DNA of 64,000 nt from JANQOH01 sp965214495 (GCA_965214495.1 OZ243958.1:2852001-2916000), one strand, 5' to 3'. Positions 45,836 to 56,708 are shown, counted from the first letter of the stretch. Numbers and translations are program-made. The notes: a model not told the origin generated them from the sequence alone.

Positions 45836-47346
45836 GGCGCGAGGCCCAGTTTCCGGGCCAGCCCGATGCGCTGCAGCTTGCCGGTCGGTCCTTTGGGTAT
45901 CTCGTCGAGGAAAATCACCTGGCGCGGCACCTTGAAGTCCGCCAGTCTTTCGCGGACGAAGTCGCGCAGTTCGTCCGCGTTCGCCGTCGTCCCCTCGCGC
46001 AGCACGACCGCAGCAGCGATTTCTTCGCCGAGCTTCTCGTGCGGCGCTGCGAAAGTCACCGCCTGCGCCACCGCCGGGTGGTCCATGAGCGCCTCGTCGA
46101 CTTCTCGCGGCCCGATCTTTTCGCCGCCGCGGTTGATGATCTCTTTCAACCGGCCAGTAATGGTCAGATAACCGTCCGTGTCGAGGCGGCCCTGGTCACC
46201 GGTGCGGAACCAGCCGTTGCGGAATGCCTGTGCGTTGGCTTCGGGGTTGTTGTCGTAGCCGGGCGTGACGTTGGCGCCGCGGATGACCACTTCCCCGGTC
46301 GTGCCGGTTTCGGCGAGGCGGTCGTCCTCGCCCATCACCGCGACCTCGGGGCCGGCAGCGACGCCGACCGTGCCCGCCTTGCGCGGTGCGGGCGGCAACG
46401 GGTTGCTGGTCATCTGGTGGCAGGCTTCGGTCATCCCGTAGGATTCGATCACCGGCGCCGAAAAGACCTCCTCCAGCGCCGCCATCACGCGCGCCGGCAG
46501 CGGCGCCGACGACGAGCGGACGAAGCGAAGGCGCGTTTCCGCGACGATTTCGGTGTTGCGCGGCGCGCGTGCGAGGATCGCTTGGTGCATGGTCGGCACC
46601 GCGGTGAACCAGGTCGGCCGACAGGTATCGAGCCACGAAAAGAAGCGCAGCGCGTTGAAACCCGGCGTGCACACGACCGCGCCGCCCGCCGCCACCGACG
46701 ACAATACCGCAGCGATGAGGCCGTGAATGTGGAACAGCGGCATGACGTTGAGGCAACGGTCGCCGGGGCGGAGATCGAGCGCGGCGCCGATATGGCGCGC
46801 CGACGCGGCGAGGTTGGCGTGGGTCAGCGGCACCATCTTCGGGCGCGAGGTCGTGCCCGACGTATGAAGCACCAACGCCGTGTCTGCGGCGGCGGCGGGT
46901 CCGGCGGCGACCGTGCGGCTCTGCCGGGGGCCGGCGAGCGTGAACGAACCGGCGCAGTCGCCGTTTCGGCTCAGCTCGTAGATGGGGATGCCGCGCCGCG
47001 CCGCCACATCGCGCGCTGCGTTGTCGGCACCCGCCGGGACCACCAGCGCCCGCGCCTCCAGATCGCCGAGATAGAAGTCGAACTCTTCGGCGCGGTAGGC
47101 GGGGTTGAGCGGCGCGGTAGTTGCGGCGGCGGCGATGCAGAGGAACGCACCTGCCATCTCCGCCCCGTTGGGCAGCACGATCGCCACCCGGTCTCCCCGC
47201 CCGATCCCGTGCCGGTTGAGCGTTTCCAGGGTTTCACGCGCCTGTTCGCGCAAGCCCGCATGGCTCAGCGCCGGCCCCTCCGGCGCCATGATCGCCGACG
47301 CGGCATCCGCCCCGGCGGCGAGCAGATCGAGAACCGTATCCACCAT
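45832..47346 (-). CDS. AMP-forming acyl-CoA synthetase/ligase
   Basis: A 504-aa adenylate-forming enzyme of the ANL superfamily. P-loop-like motif A3 is LHTSGTTSRPK, substrate region PLFHIHGL, A5 ESYGMTEACHQM, hinge TGRLKEIINRGGEKI, and catalytic lysine near the end in PKGPTGKLQR. The arrangement resembles oxalate-CoA ligase and related small-acid ligases. The ATG at 47346 gives a natural N-terminus; the longer frame overlaps the deacylase gene's upstream region. Confidence 0.9.
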   Translation of the reverse strand: MVDTVLDLLAAGADAASAIMAPEGPALSHAGLREQARETLETLNRHGIGRGDRVAIVLPNGAEMAGAFLCIAAAATTAPLNPAYRAEEFDFYLGDLEARALVVPAGADNAARDVAARRGIPIYELSRNGDCAGSFTLAGPRQSRTVAAGPAAAADTALVLHTSGTTSRPKMVPLTHANLAASARHIGAALDLRPGDRCLNVMPLFHIHGLIAAVLSSVAAGGAVVCTPGFNALRFFSWLDTCRPTWFTAVPTMHQAILARAPRNTEIVAETRLRFVRSSSAPLPARVMAALEEVFSAPVIESYGMTEACHQMTSNPLPPAPRKAGTVGVAAGPEVAVMGEDDRLAETGTTGEVVIRGANVTPGYDNNPEANAQAFRNGWFRTGDQGRLDTDGYLTITGRLKEIINRGGEKIGPREVDEALMDHPAVAQAVTFAAPHEKLGEEIAAAVVLREGTTANADELRDFVRERLADFKVPRQVIFLDEIPKGPTGKLQRIGLARKLGLAP

Positions 47347-47506
47347 GTTGCAGGTTGTAGCGCCGCGCCCGGCGGCGGCCAAGACGGGGCCGCGCCGCGG
47401 GCGCGCCAGAAGCCCGGCCACGCGAAAGGGGCAGGGCGGGCTGTTGCCGGTGGACCGTTTCGCGGCCACACTGGGCGGCGAGCGCGATGGAGCGGGGAGC
47501 GATACG

Positions 47507-49231
47507 ATGGCGCGGTTCGATGTGGTGATCAAGGACGGGCTGATCTTCGACGGGACACGCATTCCCCGCTTTCGCGGCGATATCGGAGTCGCCGATGGCG
47601 TGATCGCCGAGATCGGCCATATCGACGCCAGCGACGGCGCCGAGGTGGTCGATGCCGGCGGGCTGCACGTCGCGCCCGGCTTCATCGATCTGCACACCCA
47701 TTACGACGCGCAATTGTTCTGGGACCCCTATTGCACGCTCTCGGGCTGGCACGGGGTGACCTCTGCCGTAATCGGCAATTGCGGGTTCGGCTTCGCGCCC
47801 GTGGCGCCGGCCCTGCGCGAGCGGGCGATGCTCACCATGACCCGCGTCGAGGCGATCCCCTACGCGGCCATGAAAGAAGGGCTGCCGTGGGACTGGAGCA
47901 CCTTCCCCGAATTCCTCGACAGCGTCGAACGCGCGCCGAAGGCCATCAACCTGCTGCCCTACATGCCCGCCGGGCCGGCATTGATCTGGACCCTGGGCCT
48001 CGACGACGCCAAGGCCGGACGCAAGCCGACCCATGCCGAACACGCGATGCTATGCCGCCTGCTCGATGAGGCGCTCGACGCCGGGGCGTGCGGTTGGTCG
48101 GCCCAGCGCCTGATGCCTGACGGCCCCTCGGCGGTGCAGACCGATCACGACGGCACGCCGATGGTCACCGACGTGATGCACGACGAGACCTGCGAAGCGC
48201 TCGCCCGCGTGCTCGGCCGCCGCAATCAGGGCTTCATGCAGATAACCATCTCGTCGGGTTCCTACGAGCGCGACCGGGCGCATATGGAGAAACTCGCCAC
48301 GCTCAGCGGTCGGCCGTTGCTCTGGAACGTGGTGCAGGCATACGACCACAAGCCCGAAGTGCACCGCGAGGCGCTGCGCTGGCTCGACTCGTGCCGCAAG
48401 CGCGGTGTGCGGGTCTATGGCCAGGGGCTGACCACGGACGCCGGCTTCGCCTTCACTTTCGAAGACTGGAATCTGTGGGACGACCGCCCGGCATGGCGCG
48501 AGGCCACCGTGGGGACGGTCGCCGAACGCCTCGCGAAGCTCGCCGACCCGGCCCGCCGCCCGGCCCTGCGCCGGCAGGTTCCGCGCACCGCGACCGGTCC
48601 GATCGGAGACGTCGTGATCACCGAACCCGCCACGCCGGCTCACGAACGATGGCGGGATCATACGGTCGCGCAGGTCGCGGAAGCGCTCGGCAAACACCCG
48701 GTGGATGCGATGCTTGACATCGCCGTGGACGAGAGTCTGGCGACCGGGTTCTACGCTCTGCCGCCGAACGTCTCCAACGTCCATCTCAGGGAGATCGTCG
48801 ATAATCCCTGGGTGTTGTTCGGCGTTTCGGACGGCGGCGCGCACACCAAATTCCTCACTGCCGGCCGCTACCCGACCGAAACCCTGACCCGTATCGTCCG
48901 CGAACACGGGATGATCGGCCTGGAAGAGGCGCATTGGCGGCTTTCGGCGCTGCCGGCGATGGTGGCAGGGTTCACCGACCGCGGCGTGCTCAGGCCCGGC
49001 GCGCCTGCCGACATCGTGGTGTATGACTACGACAATTTGGAAGTGCTGCCGACGGAGATCGCCCATGACCTGCCGGGCGGCGAGTGGCGGCGCATCCAGC
49101 GCGCACGCGGCTACCGCGCCGTGCTCGTGAACGGCCGCATCACCATCGCCGACGACCGTGAGACGCAGGCGCACTCGGGCCGGCTGCTGCGGCACGGTGG
49201 GGGCATCCAGACCCGACGCCGTGCGGCCTGA
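47507..49231 (+). CDS. Amidohydrolase, N-acyl-D-amino-acid deacylase type
   Basis: A 574-aa metal-dependent hydrolase. The N-terminal sandwich reads FDVVIKDGLIFDGTRIPRFR, the HxH metal motif is in GFIDLHTHYDAQ, followed by SAVIGNCGFGFAP, and the C-terminal SDGGAHTKFLTAGRYPTETL supplies the final aspartate ligand. The layout fits the D-aminoacylase (COG3653) group. GGGGAG is located upstream of the ATG at 47507. It is divergent from the acyl-CoA ligase, separated by 160 bp. The natural amide is unknown. Confidence 0.88.
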   Translation: MARFDVVIKDGLIFDGTRIPRFRGDIGVADGVIAEIGHIDASDGAEVVDAGGLHVAPGFIDLHTHYDAQLFWDPYCTLSGWHGVTSAVIGNCGFGFAPVAPALRERAMLTMTRVEAIPYAAMKEGLPWDWSTFPEFLDSVERAPKAINLLPYMPAGPALIWTLGLDDAKAGRKPTHAEHAMLCRLLDEALDAGACGWSAQRLMPDGPSAVQTDHDGTPMVTDVMHDETCEALARVLGRRNQGFMQITISSGSYERDRAHMEKLATLSGRPLLWNVVQAYDHKPEVHREALRWLDSCRKRGVRVYGQGLTTDAGFAFTFEDWNLWDDRPAWREATVGTVAERLAKLADPARRPALRRQVPRTATGPIGDVVITEPATPAHERWRDHTVAQVAEALGKHPVDAMLDIAVDESLATGFYALPPNVSNVHLREIVDNPWVLFGVSDGGAHTKFLTAGRYPTETLTRIVREHGMIGLEEAHWRLSALPAMVAGFTDRGVLRPGAPADIVVYDYDNLEVLPTEIAHDLPGGEWRRIQRARGYRAVLVNGRITIADDRETQAHSGRLLRHGGGIQTRRRAA

Positions 49232-49259
49232 GCATCCGGCTCAGGCTTGTCGGGAAACG

Positions 49260-49688
49260 TCACCGTCGCGTCCTTCGCCACCCGGCGGCGCGCGCCTCGT
49301 CCTCCGAGCAGAACCACCGCTCGCCCTCGGAGGGAACGATTGACGTCTGCTCGTAGTATTCGTCGCCGGGGAGGTGATAGATGCGCGCGCCGCTGTCCCA
49401 GCTGATATTTCCCTTGATGCGGCAGTCGCCGCTATCGGGGCCGGCATCATGATCGTCAAGGATTTCCCGGCGGCCCTCGTGAGGAACGGCAATTGGTGTC
49501 CATATGGTTTCAACCCCCGTACTGCGATCGAATTTCGGCACCCAATCCGGAGTCGTGACGCCGATGACGACGAAAAATGCGAAATATGCGCAGAAAATCG
49601 CGGGAACGACGACCAATACTCCGAGAGCGATCAGAAACGACCGGACCAGACGCTTGCGCGCTTTGGATATCGACGGGAAATACGCCAC
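49260..49688 (-). CDS. Small membrane protein with a C-terminal sunset-like domain
   Basis: About 142 aa. One transmembrane helix (FLIALGVLVVVPAIFCAYF) is followed by a linker and a C-terminal module CRIKGNISWDSGARIYHLPG then YYEQTSIVPSEGERWFCSED, ending EARAAGWRR. This module is the conserved extracytoplasmic sunset-type domain with two cysteines, often appended to secreted nucleases. I chose the GTG at 49688 because AAAGG precedes it; a GTG at 49727 would add 13 residues. Function unknown. Confidence 0.75.
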   Translation of the reverse strand: MAYFPSISKARKRLVRSFLIALGVLVVVPAIFCAYFAFFVVIGVTTPDWVPKFDRSTGVETIWTPIAVPHEGRREILDDHDAGPDSGDCRIKGNISWDSGARIYHLPGDEYYEQTSIVPSEGERWFCSEDEARAAGWRRTRR

Positions 49689-49844
49689 GATTTCAACCTT
49701 TCGATCCTGTTTCCATCCATACCACACGACGTGGATGTAGCGTCCCTTGCGTTATCGGTTGAGCGATGTGATCTTCGGTCCCATGAGTGCCGCTTCGTTT
49801 TCGCGTGCTTCGCTCCTCCGCGACGGCCCCACGCGGCAGGTTCG

Positions 49845-50096
49845 ATGACGGGCGCGGTCGCCTTCGATGCGCTGGCTTACGCCCGCAGGCTCAGGGCCGC
49901 CGGAGTCGAGGACGCCCAGGCGGAAGCGCATGCCGGCGCTATGCGCAAAGCCGTTACCGACGGCGTCGCGACCAAAGCCGACATCGCCGGGCTCAAGGCC
50001 GGGACGCTCAAAGTCGCCATCGGGGTCGTTGTCGCGCAAACCGCCTTGATCACTGGCCTGATTTTCGGATTGCTTAAGCTGTTCGGCGGAGTCTGA
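49845..50096 (+). CDS. DUF1640-like coiled-coil membrane protein
   Basis: An 83-aa protein with FDALAYARRLRAAGVEDAQA, then ATKADIAGLKAGTLKVA, then one C-terminal helix (VVVAQTALITGLIFGLLKLF). This is the pattern of the CCDC90/DUF1640 family, usually 100-120 residues with a longer coiled coil; this one is short. The first ATG at 49845 is used. It lies between a sunset-domain protein and a glycosidase-like gene with no operon link. Confidence 0.65.
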   Translation: MTGAVAFDALAYARRLRAAGVEDAQAEAHAGAMRKAVTDGVATKADIAGLKAGTLKVAIGVVVAQTALITGLIFGLLKLFGGV

Positions 50097-50200
50097 CCAC
50101 AGCGGTTGCGCTCGCCGCCATCCCATTGTCGCGATTTCGGGGCCGGAGCGCCGATTGCTTCGCCGAAAGCCCCGGCTTCGGGTCGCAAACGCCGGTCGCC

Positions 50201-51339
<1,139 letters not shown>

Positions 51340-51343
<4 letters not shown>

Positions 51344-51921
51344 GCGGGGGTCTCCACGGCTTCGTGAAGCCGCGCCAGCGCGGGGTCGCGATGGCCGAGC
51401 TCGGCAAGCCGGCGCACCGTTGCAGAGAGGTAGTCGCGGTTGCGTCCGGTCTCGCCGATTCCGGCGCGTATCAACGCGACTTGTTGCGCGAAACCCAGGC
51501 GCGCGGCGTAGCGCGGGTGGCTGCGATCGACCGTGAACGTCAGTGCCAGCCGCCGCAGGCCGCACACGAAAACCGGCACCAGGCGTTCGCGATAAAGGTC
51601 TTTGGGTTTCTCGCGTTCGCGGAGATCGGCGCGTGTCTCCGCCGCCGCCCTGCCGGCGACGCGGAAGGCCAGCCCGCGGCAGGCGCCGCCCCGCTCGAGA
51701 CCCAGCACCAGTCCGGGGCGCCGCGGCGTGCCGCGATACTCGGTCGAATAGACGCAGAACGCACGGTGGTAGCCCCGCAGCAACGCCGGATGCGATTCGA
51801 GGAAGTCGAAACCCGGACGCCACATCAGCGACCCGTAGCCAAACACCCACAGATCGTCCGTTCGCCCGTCGGCGGTGCTTGCGCTATACGAGTCGCCTGA
51901 CCTGTCCGTGTCGTCCGGCAT
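51340..51921 (-). CDS. ChaC-family gamma-glutamylcyclotransferase
   Basis: A 193-aa cytoplasmic protein of the ChaC type that would cleave glutathione to 5-oxoproline and Cys-Gly. The substrate loop is VFGYGSLMWRPGFDF, followed by LLRGYHRAFCVYS and RGTPRRPGLVLGLERGGACR. The catalytic glutamate is probably the one in EREKPKDLYRE. The ATG at 51921 overlaps the ATG of the divergent DUF2125 gene in a CATG palindrome; an ATG at 51930 is an alternative. Confidence 0.88.
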
Positions 51922-52954
51922 GAAACGCATCGTCCTGCTCTACGCCGCGCTGGCCGTCGCCGCGCTCGCCTGGACCGGCTACTGGTTCTTCCTCGCCGAC
52001 CGCGCCCGCGAAGCGATCGATACCGGGATCGCGACGCTCGACGCCAGAGGAGCCACGGTGTCGTATACCGAACGACGGGTTGGCGGCTACCCCTATCGTC
52101 TGTCGGCGGCGTTCACCGACCTCGCGTTGGCGTGGTCCGACGGGGCGGCCGAGTGGCGCTGGCGGAGCGACTCGGCGACCGCCTACGCCGAGCCGTGGGA
52201 TCTGCGCCACTACATCGGCGTGTTCGACGGCGGCCATGGCCTCGAGATCGAGCGCGGCGGCCGGATCGCCGCGCTCGATCTTCGGGCCGAAACCGCGCGC
52301 GCGAGCCTGATGCTGGGCGACGACTACGAACCGTTGCGCGCGGTCGCCGAGGTTGCCGATCTGCGCATCGCCGACGCGCGGGTCGGCGCAGGTATCGGCA
52401 TCGCGAAACTGCGACTGGCCGCGAGACCGTCGGCGACGCGCGCCCCGGCGACCGACATCGCCCTGCGGGTCGAGGAACTCCATCTCGACGAGAATCCGCA
52501 AGAAGTCTTCGGAGGCCGCATCGGCCTGCTGTCTGCCGATACCGTGCTGACCCACCCGCCGGAAGCCTGGACGATGGATGCGCTGGCGCGCTGGCGCGAC
52601 GACGGTGGAGCGCTCGAGGTTCGGGCGCTGACCGTGGAATGGGGCGCGATTTCGCTGCGCGGCGAAGGACGGCTCGGCCTCGATCCGGCGCTGCGCCCCC
52701 AAGGCGAGATCGACGCCCGGGTCGCCGGCTTTCCCGCGTTGATCGACATGTTCGCCGCCCGGGGCATCATCGACGAAGACGCCGCGCGGGTGCTGCAACT
52801 GGCCCTGGGCCTGTTCGCCGAAACGCCGCCCGGCGGCGGCCCGCCCGAAGTGCCGCTGCCGATCAGGCTGCACGACGGCCTGCTGCGGTTCGGGCCGGTT
52901 CCGCTTTTTCCCCTGGACCCGGTCCTCGGCGCGACGCCCGTCCCGGGCGGTTAG
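51920..52954 (+). CDS. DUF2125 family protein
   Basis: A 344-aa alphaproteobacterial protein. The N-terminal helix IVLLYAALAVAALAWTGYWF is a signal anchor, and ERRVGGYPYRLSAAFTDLAL is the family hallmark. The rest is beta-rich, with alternating hydrophobic strands as in AsmA-like envelope proteins. No Shine-Dalgarno is evident before the ATG at 51920. Function unknown; probably periplasmic. Confidence 0.85.
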   Translation: MKRIVLLYAALAVAALAWTGYWFFLADRAREAIDTGIATLDARGATVSYTERRVGGYPYRLSAAFTDLALAWSDGAAEWRWRSDSATAYAEPWDLRHYIGVFDGGHGLEIERGGRIAALDLRAETARASLMLGDDYEPLRAVAEVADLRIADARVGAGIGIAKLRLAARPSATRAPATDIALRVEELHLDENPQEVFGGRIGLLSADTVLTHPPEAWTMDALARWRDDGGALEVRALTVEWGAISLRGEGRLGLDPALRPQGEIDARVAGFPALIDMFAARGIIDEDAARVLQLALGLFAETPPGGGPPEVPLPIRLHDGLLRFGPVPLFPLDPVLGATPVPGG

Positions 52955-52998
52955 CGACCGCCCCGGTGCCGCGGCCCCCCGAGCGGAGAGGCCGGCGG

Positions 52999-53886
52999 TC
53001 AGGCCTGTCCGGCCTCGATGACTTCTCGGCGGATGGCGCGTGTCTCGGTGAAGACCCGCTCCAGCGTCTCGCCCTCACCCCGTCGGATCGCGCGTTGCAG
53101 GCGTGCCAGGTCTTCGAGAAACGTCCCCAGCATCTCCAGCACCGCTTCACGGTTGTTGAGGAACACGTCGCGCCACATCACCGGATCCGACGCGGCGATG
53201 CGGGTGAAATCGCGAAAGCCGCTGGCAGCGTATTTGACGACTTCCTTCTGCGTGTCCTGCTCCAGATCGAACACGGTCGAGACGATGTTGTAGGCGATCA
53301 GATGCGGGATGTGCGACGTAATGGCCAGCACACGGTCGTGATGCGCCGGTGTCATCAGATCGACGCGGCTGCCCAGTGCGCGCCACAGCGCCGCCACCCG
53401 TTCGACCGCGACCGGATCCCCGCCCTCGACTGGAGTCAGCGCGCACCAGCGCCCCTCGAACAGGTCGGCGAAACCGCTCCCGGGACCGGAGTGTTCGGTG
53501 CCGGCGATCGGGTGGCCGGGCACCAGCGCCACGCCGTCGGGCAGCAGCGGAGCCACGTCGTCGATCACCGCCTGCTTGACCGATCCTACGTCGCTGACGA
53601 TAGCGCCCGGCGCCAGCCCGGGCCGCATCGCTTCGACCATCGCGCGGTTGGCGCCCACCGGCACCCCGAGCATCACGAGGTCCGCGCCGGCGACCGCTTC
53701 CGCCGGATCGGCATGAACGGAATCGACGATATCGAGAGCGCGCGTTCTCGCACGGGTTTCGGCGCGGCGCGAACAGGCGGTCAGCGACCGCGCCAGTCCG
53801 CGCGCGCGAAGCCCGCGGGCGAGCGAACTGTTGATCAGTCCGATCCCGATCAGCGCGACCCGGTCGAACGGGGGCGGTTCGGCCAT
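52999..53886 (-). CDS. tyrA: Prephenate/arogenate dehydrogenase
   Basis: Tyrosine-synthesis enzyme that oxidatively decarboxylates prephenate or arogenate, 295 aa. The NAD loop is ALIGIGLINSSLARGL, the catalytic histidine lies in GHPIAGTEHSG, and the helical dimerisation domain has ITSHIPHLIAY and SGFRDFTRIAASDPVMW. No fused chorismate mutase or ACT domain. It starts immediately after the stop of the chorismate-mutase gene, so they are co-translated. Confidence 0.92.
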   Translation of the reverse strand: MAEPPPFDRVALIGIGLINSSLARGLRARGLARSLTACSRRAETRARTRALDIVDSVHADPAEAVAGADLVMLGVPVGANRAMVEAMRPGLAPGAIVSDVGSVKQAVIDDVAPLLPDGVALVPGHPIAGTEHSGPGSGFADLFEGRWCALTPVEGGDPVAVERVAALWRALGSRVDLMTPAHHDRVLAITSHIPHLIAYNIVSTVFDLEQDTQKEVVKYAASGFRDFTRIAASDPVMWRDVFLNNREAVLEMLGTFLEDLARLQRAIRRGEGETLERVFTETRAIRREVIEAGQA

Positions 53887-54723
53887 TCAGTCGGCCGGGC
53901 CGGTCATGCCGGGACCGACGATACGGATCGGCCGCGCATAGCTTCCGAGCGCCGCGACCTCGCCGCCATGGCCGAAACGCGCGCGCAACGTCTCGAGCGT
54001 GTGCAGTCCGTCGATCTCCACCACGCGGCAAGCGCGGCCGCGCTCGCGGCTGCGCCATATCGCGAGTGGCGCTGCCGCAAGGTCGTTCATGCGCCACGCG
54101 CCGCGACCCTCGACGCTCGCCACGGTGACGTCGTCGCCCATCGCGTCGGGCGCCAGCTTGGCGATCACCCAGGCCGCCGCCGGATCGGCATCCGGCGGCG
54201 CATCCTCCCAGAACGGCAATTTCGCGACGATGCGCGGCGCATTTGCATCCGACGCCAACCCGCGCCACCAAGCGTCTTCCGGTTCGCCCCGGGGGACCGG
54301 CACGACCCCGACCGAGACCTTGCGGCTCCGGACGGCCTCGATCGCCCGCTCCGCACTCGCATAGTCCTGCAACGGCGTCGATGCGCCGAAATGATCGCGC
54401 GACAGCGTGCGTTCGGCACCGCCGTCGGACGTGACGACACCGACTGTCAGCCCGCCCTGTATCGCCACTTGCCCGGCCAGTAGCTCTCGCCACATGCGCA
54501 GCAGGGCCGGCAGCGGAAACGCGCCCTTGTGCCGGGCCGCCAGCCGACGCAGGATCAGCGCCTCGCGCCCCGGCCGCAGCGCCAGGGCCGAATTCCCGCC
54601 ATGCCGCTTGACCGCCGCAATGCGACCCACGATCTCCGTGCGCCGCATGAGATCATCGTGTATCCGGTCGTCGATCGCGTCGATCTCGCGGCGCAGTTCG
54701 TCGAGGGAGCGGTCGTCGGTCAT
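53887..54723 (-). CDS. Chorismate mutase domain protein
   Basis: A 278-aa protein with an AroQ-type N-terminal chorismate mutase domain (ELRREIDAIDDRIHDDLMRR, TEIVGRIAAVKR) that would turn chorismate into prephenate for the next gene, tyrA. The remaining 190 residues look like a periplasmic-binding-fold, prephenate-dehydratase-like region (SAERAIEAVRSRKVSVGVVP), but they lack the clear TRF motif of PheA. In many relatives hisC lies between this gene and tyrA; here it is absent. Confidence 0.85.
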   Translation of the reverse strand: MTDDRSLDELRREIDAIDDRIHDDLMRRTEIVGRIAAVKRHGGNSALALRPGREALILRRLAARHKGAFPLPALLRMWRELLAGQVAIQGGLTVGVVTSDGGAERTLSRDHFGASTPLQDYASAERAIEAVRSRKVSVGVVPVPRGEPEDAWWRGLASDANAPRIVAKLPFWEDAPPDADPAAAWVIAKLAPDAMGDDVTVASVEGRGAWRMNDLAAAPLAIWRSRERGRACRVVEIDGLHTLETLRARFGHGGEVAALGSYARPIRIVGPGMTGPAD

Positions 54724-54864
54724 GCCGGCGGATTTGGGAAGGGGGCCTGTCGGTGCGCCGCCACTACTAGCCGCGGGACGGCGGAAAAGCAAAGAGACAT
54801 TGACGCGGTGGCGTCGGTTCCCTAACCGTGGCGCCCTTTGGGCGGAGTGTCCGGCGGCGCGGCC

Positions 54865-56064
54865 ATGCGTGAACGAAACGGCGAGAGTCCTGCCCCGCGG
54901 CGCGACCCGGCAACGGGCGGTTCGTGCGGAGTCGACGATCGGTCGTCCGCCGTGCGCCTCGGCGAGCAGCGCCCGCTGCGCCTGGCCTCCGGCGCCGATC
55001 TCGGCCCTTTCACCGTCGCCTATCGGACGTGGGGGATGCTGAACGCGGCGCGCTCCAACGCGGTGCTGGTCTGCCATGCCCTCACCGGCGACCAGTACGT
55101 TGCCGGGGTCAATCCTGTCACCGGGCGGCCGGGTTGGTGGAACGATACGGTCGGACCCGGCAAGCCGATCGACACCGATCGGTTCTTCGTCCTGTGCGCC
55201 AACGTGCTCGGCGGCTGCATGGGCACCACCGGGCCGGGCGACATCGATCCCTCTACCGGCGCGCGCTACGACATGGGATTTCCCGTCATCACCGTCGGCG
55301 ACATGGTGGAAGCGCAGGCGTTGTTGCTCGACCATCTCGGGATCGACCGCGTGTTGTCGGTAGTCGGCGGGTCGATGGGCGGGATGCAGGCGCTGGAATG
55401 GGCACGGCGTTTTCCGAACCGCGTGCGCACCGCCGTGCCGATCGCCTGCGCCGCCCGGCACACGGCGCAGAACATCGCTTTTCACGAGGTGGGGCGGCAG
55501 GCGATCATGGCCGATCCGGGCTGGCACTGCGGTGCCTACGCCGCCAACGACACGCGCCCGCGCGACGGCCTGGCGGTCGCCCGCATGGCGGCGCACATCA
55601 CCTATCTGTCGGAAGAGGCGCTGCACCGGAAGTTCGGGCGCGGGTTGCAGGACCGCAACCGGCCTACCTACGGCTTCGACGCCGATTTTCAGGTCGAAAG
55701 CTATCTGCGCCATCAGGGTCGGACGTTCGTCGAACGGTTCGACGCCAATTCATATCTCTACATCACCCGCGCGATGGACTATTTCGACCTGGCCGCCGAA
55801 CATGGCGGGCGCCTGCAACCGGCTTTCGCCGGCACGCCGGTGCGCTTCTGCGTCATCTCGTTCAGCAGCGACTGGCTGTTTCCTACCGCCGAAAGCCGCG
55901 CCATCGTGCACGCGCTCAACGGCAACGCGGCGGATGTCAGTTTCGTCGAGATCGAAACCGACAAGGGCCACGACGCCTTTCTACTCGACGAGCCCGAGTT
56001 TCATGCGATCCTCGCCGGTTTTCTCGACAGCACCGCGGCGGAAAGCGGGGTAGATGCGCCGTGA
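54865..56064 (+). CDS. metX: Homoserine O-acetyltransferase
   Basis: Alpha/beta-hydrolase-fold acyltransferase of methionine synthesis, 399 aa. The N-terminal reading AYRTWGMLNAARSNAVLVCH, LTGDQYV, and GWWNDTVGPGKPIDT are diagnostic. The nucleophile serine is in GGSMGGMQALEW, the aspartate in SSDWLFP and the histidine in GHDAFLLD. The first about 30 residues are poorly conserved, so the ATG at 54865 is a guess. It overlaps metW by GTGA. I saw no recognisable SAM riboswitch upstream. Confidence 0.93.
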   Translation: MRERNGESPAPRRDPATGGSCGVDDRSSAVRLGEQRPLRLASGADLGPFTVAYRTWGMLNAARSNAVLVCHALTGDQYVAGVNPVTGRPGWWNDTVGPGKPIDTDRFFVLCANVLGGCMGTTGPGDIDPSTGARYDMGFPVITVGDMVEAQALLLDHLGIDRVLSVVGGSMGGMQALEWARRFPNRVRTAVPIACAARHTAQNIAFHEVGRQAIMADPGWHCGAYAANDTRPRDGLAVARMAAHITYLSEEALHRKFGRGLQDRNRPTYGFDADFQVESYLRHQGRTFVERFDANSYLYITRAMDYFDLAAEHGGRLQPAFAGTPVRFCVISFSSDWLFPTAESRAIVHALNGNAADVSFVEIETDKGHDAFLLDEPEFHAILAGFLDSTAAESGVDAP

Positions 56065-56708
56065 CGGCCGCCAGGGTCGCGCATCCCGACAGCATCCGCG
56101 TCGATCTGCAACTCGTCGCCGGCATGATCGATCCCGGCGCGCGAGTGCTCGATGTCGGCTGCGGCGACGGCGCCCTGTTGAGCCATCTGATCGCCGAGAA
56201 GGGAGTCGACGGACGCGGCGTCGAGATCAGTCGCGAGGGCGTGAAGGCCTGTATGCGCCGCGGCCTGTCGGTCGTGCAGGGCGATGCCGATACCGATCTC
56301 GTGGACTACCCCGACGACGCTTTCGACTACGTGGTCCTGAGCCAGACCTTGCAGGCGACCCACAACCCGCGCGAAGTGCTGTTGCAATTGCTGCGCATCG
56401 GGCGGCGCGCGATCGTCTCGTTTCCCAATTTCGGGTATTGGCGTTGCCGCCTGCAACTGATGCTGACGGGACGGATGCCGGTGACGCGGACGCTGGACAA
56501 CCCCTGGTATGCCACGCCCAACATCCATTTCTGCACCATCCACGATTTTCTCGCCCTGTGCGCGGCCGAACGCGTGACGGTGGAGCGTCGATACGCGCTT
56601 GATCGTGACGGGTCGATCCGCCGGTTCGGGACCGCCGGATTTCTCGCCAACCTGCTCGGCGACAAGGGGGTGTTCATGCTGTGCCGCGGGACACCGCCGG
56701 AACCCTGA
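56061..56708 (+). CDS. metW: Methionine biosynthesis protein MetW
   Basis: A 215-aa class I methyltransferase-fold protein that in several proteobacteria is required for MetX activity. Motif I is VLDVGCGDGALLSHL, then LSQTLQATHNPREVL and SFPNFGYWRCRLQL, the family hallmark. The GTG start overlaps the metX stop. Its last 35 bp overlap the convergent methyltransferase gene. Confidence 0.93.
   Translation: MTAARVAHPDSIRVDLQLVAGMIDPGARVLDVGCGDGALLSHLIAEKGVDGRGVEISREGVKACMRRGLSVVQGDADTDLVDYPDDAFDYVVLSQTLQATHNPREVLLQLLRIGRRAIVSFPNFGYWRCRLQLMLTGRMPVTRTLDNPWYATPNIHFCTIHDFLALCAAERVTVERRYALDRDGSIRRFGTAGFLANLLGDKGVFMLCRGTPPEP

Noticed and set aside
54724..54864. SAM riboswitch upstream of metX
   Set aside because: The short leader does not show a pattern I recognise as SAM-I, SAM-II or SAM/SAH aptamers. 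A covariance search could overturn this.
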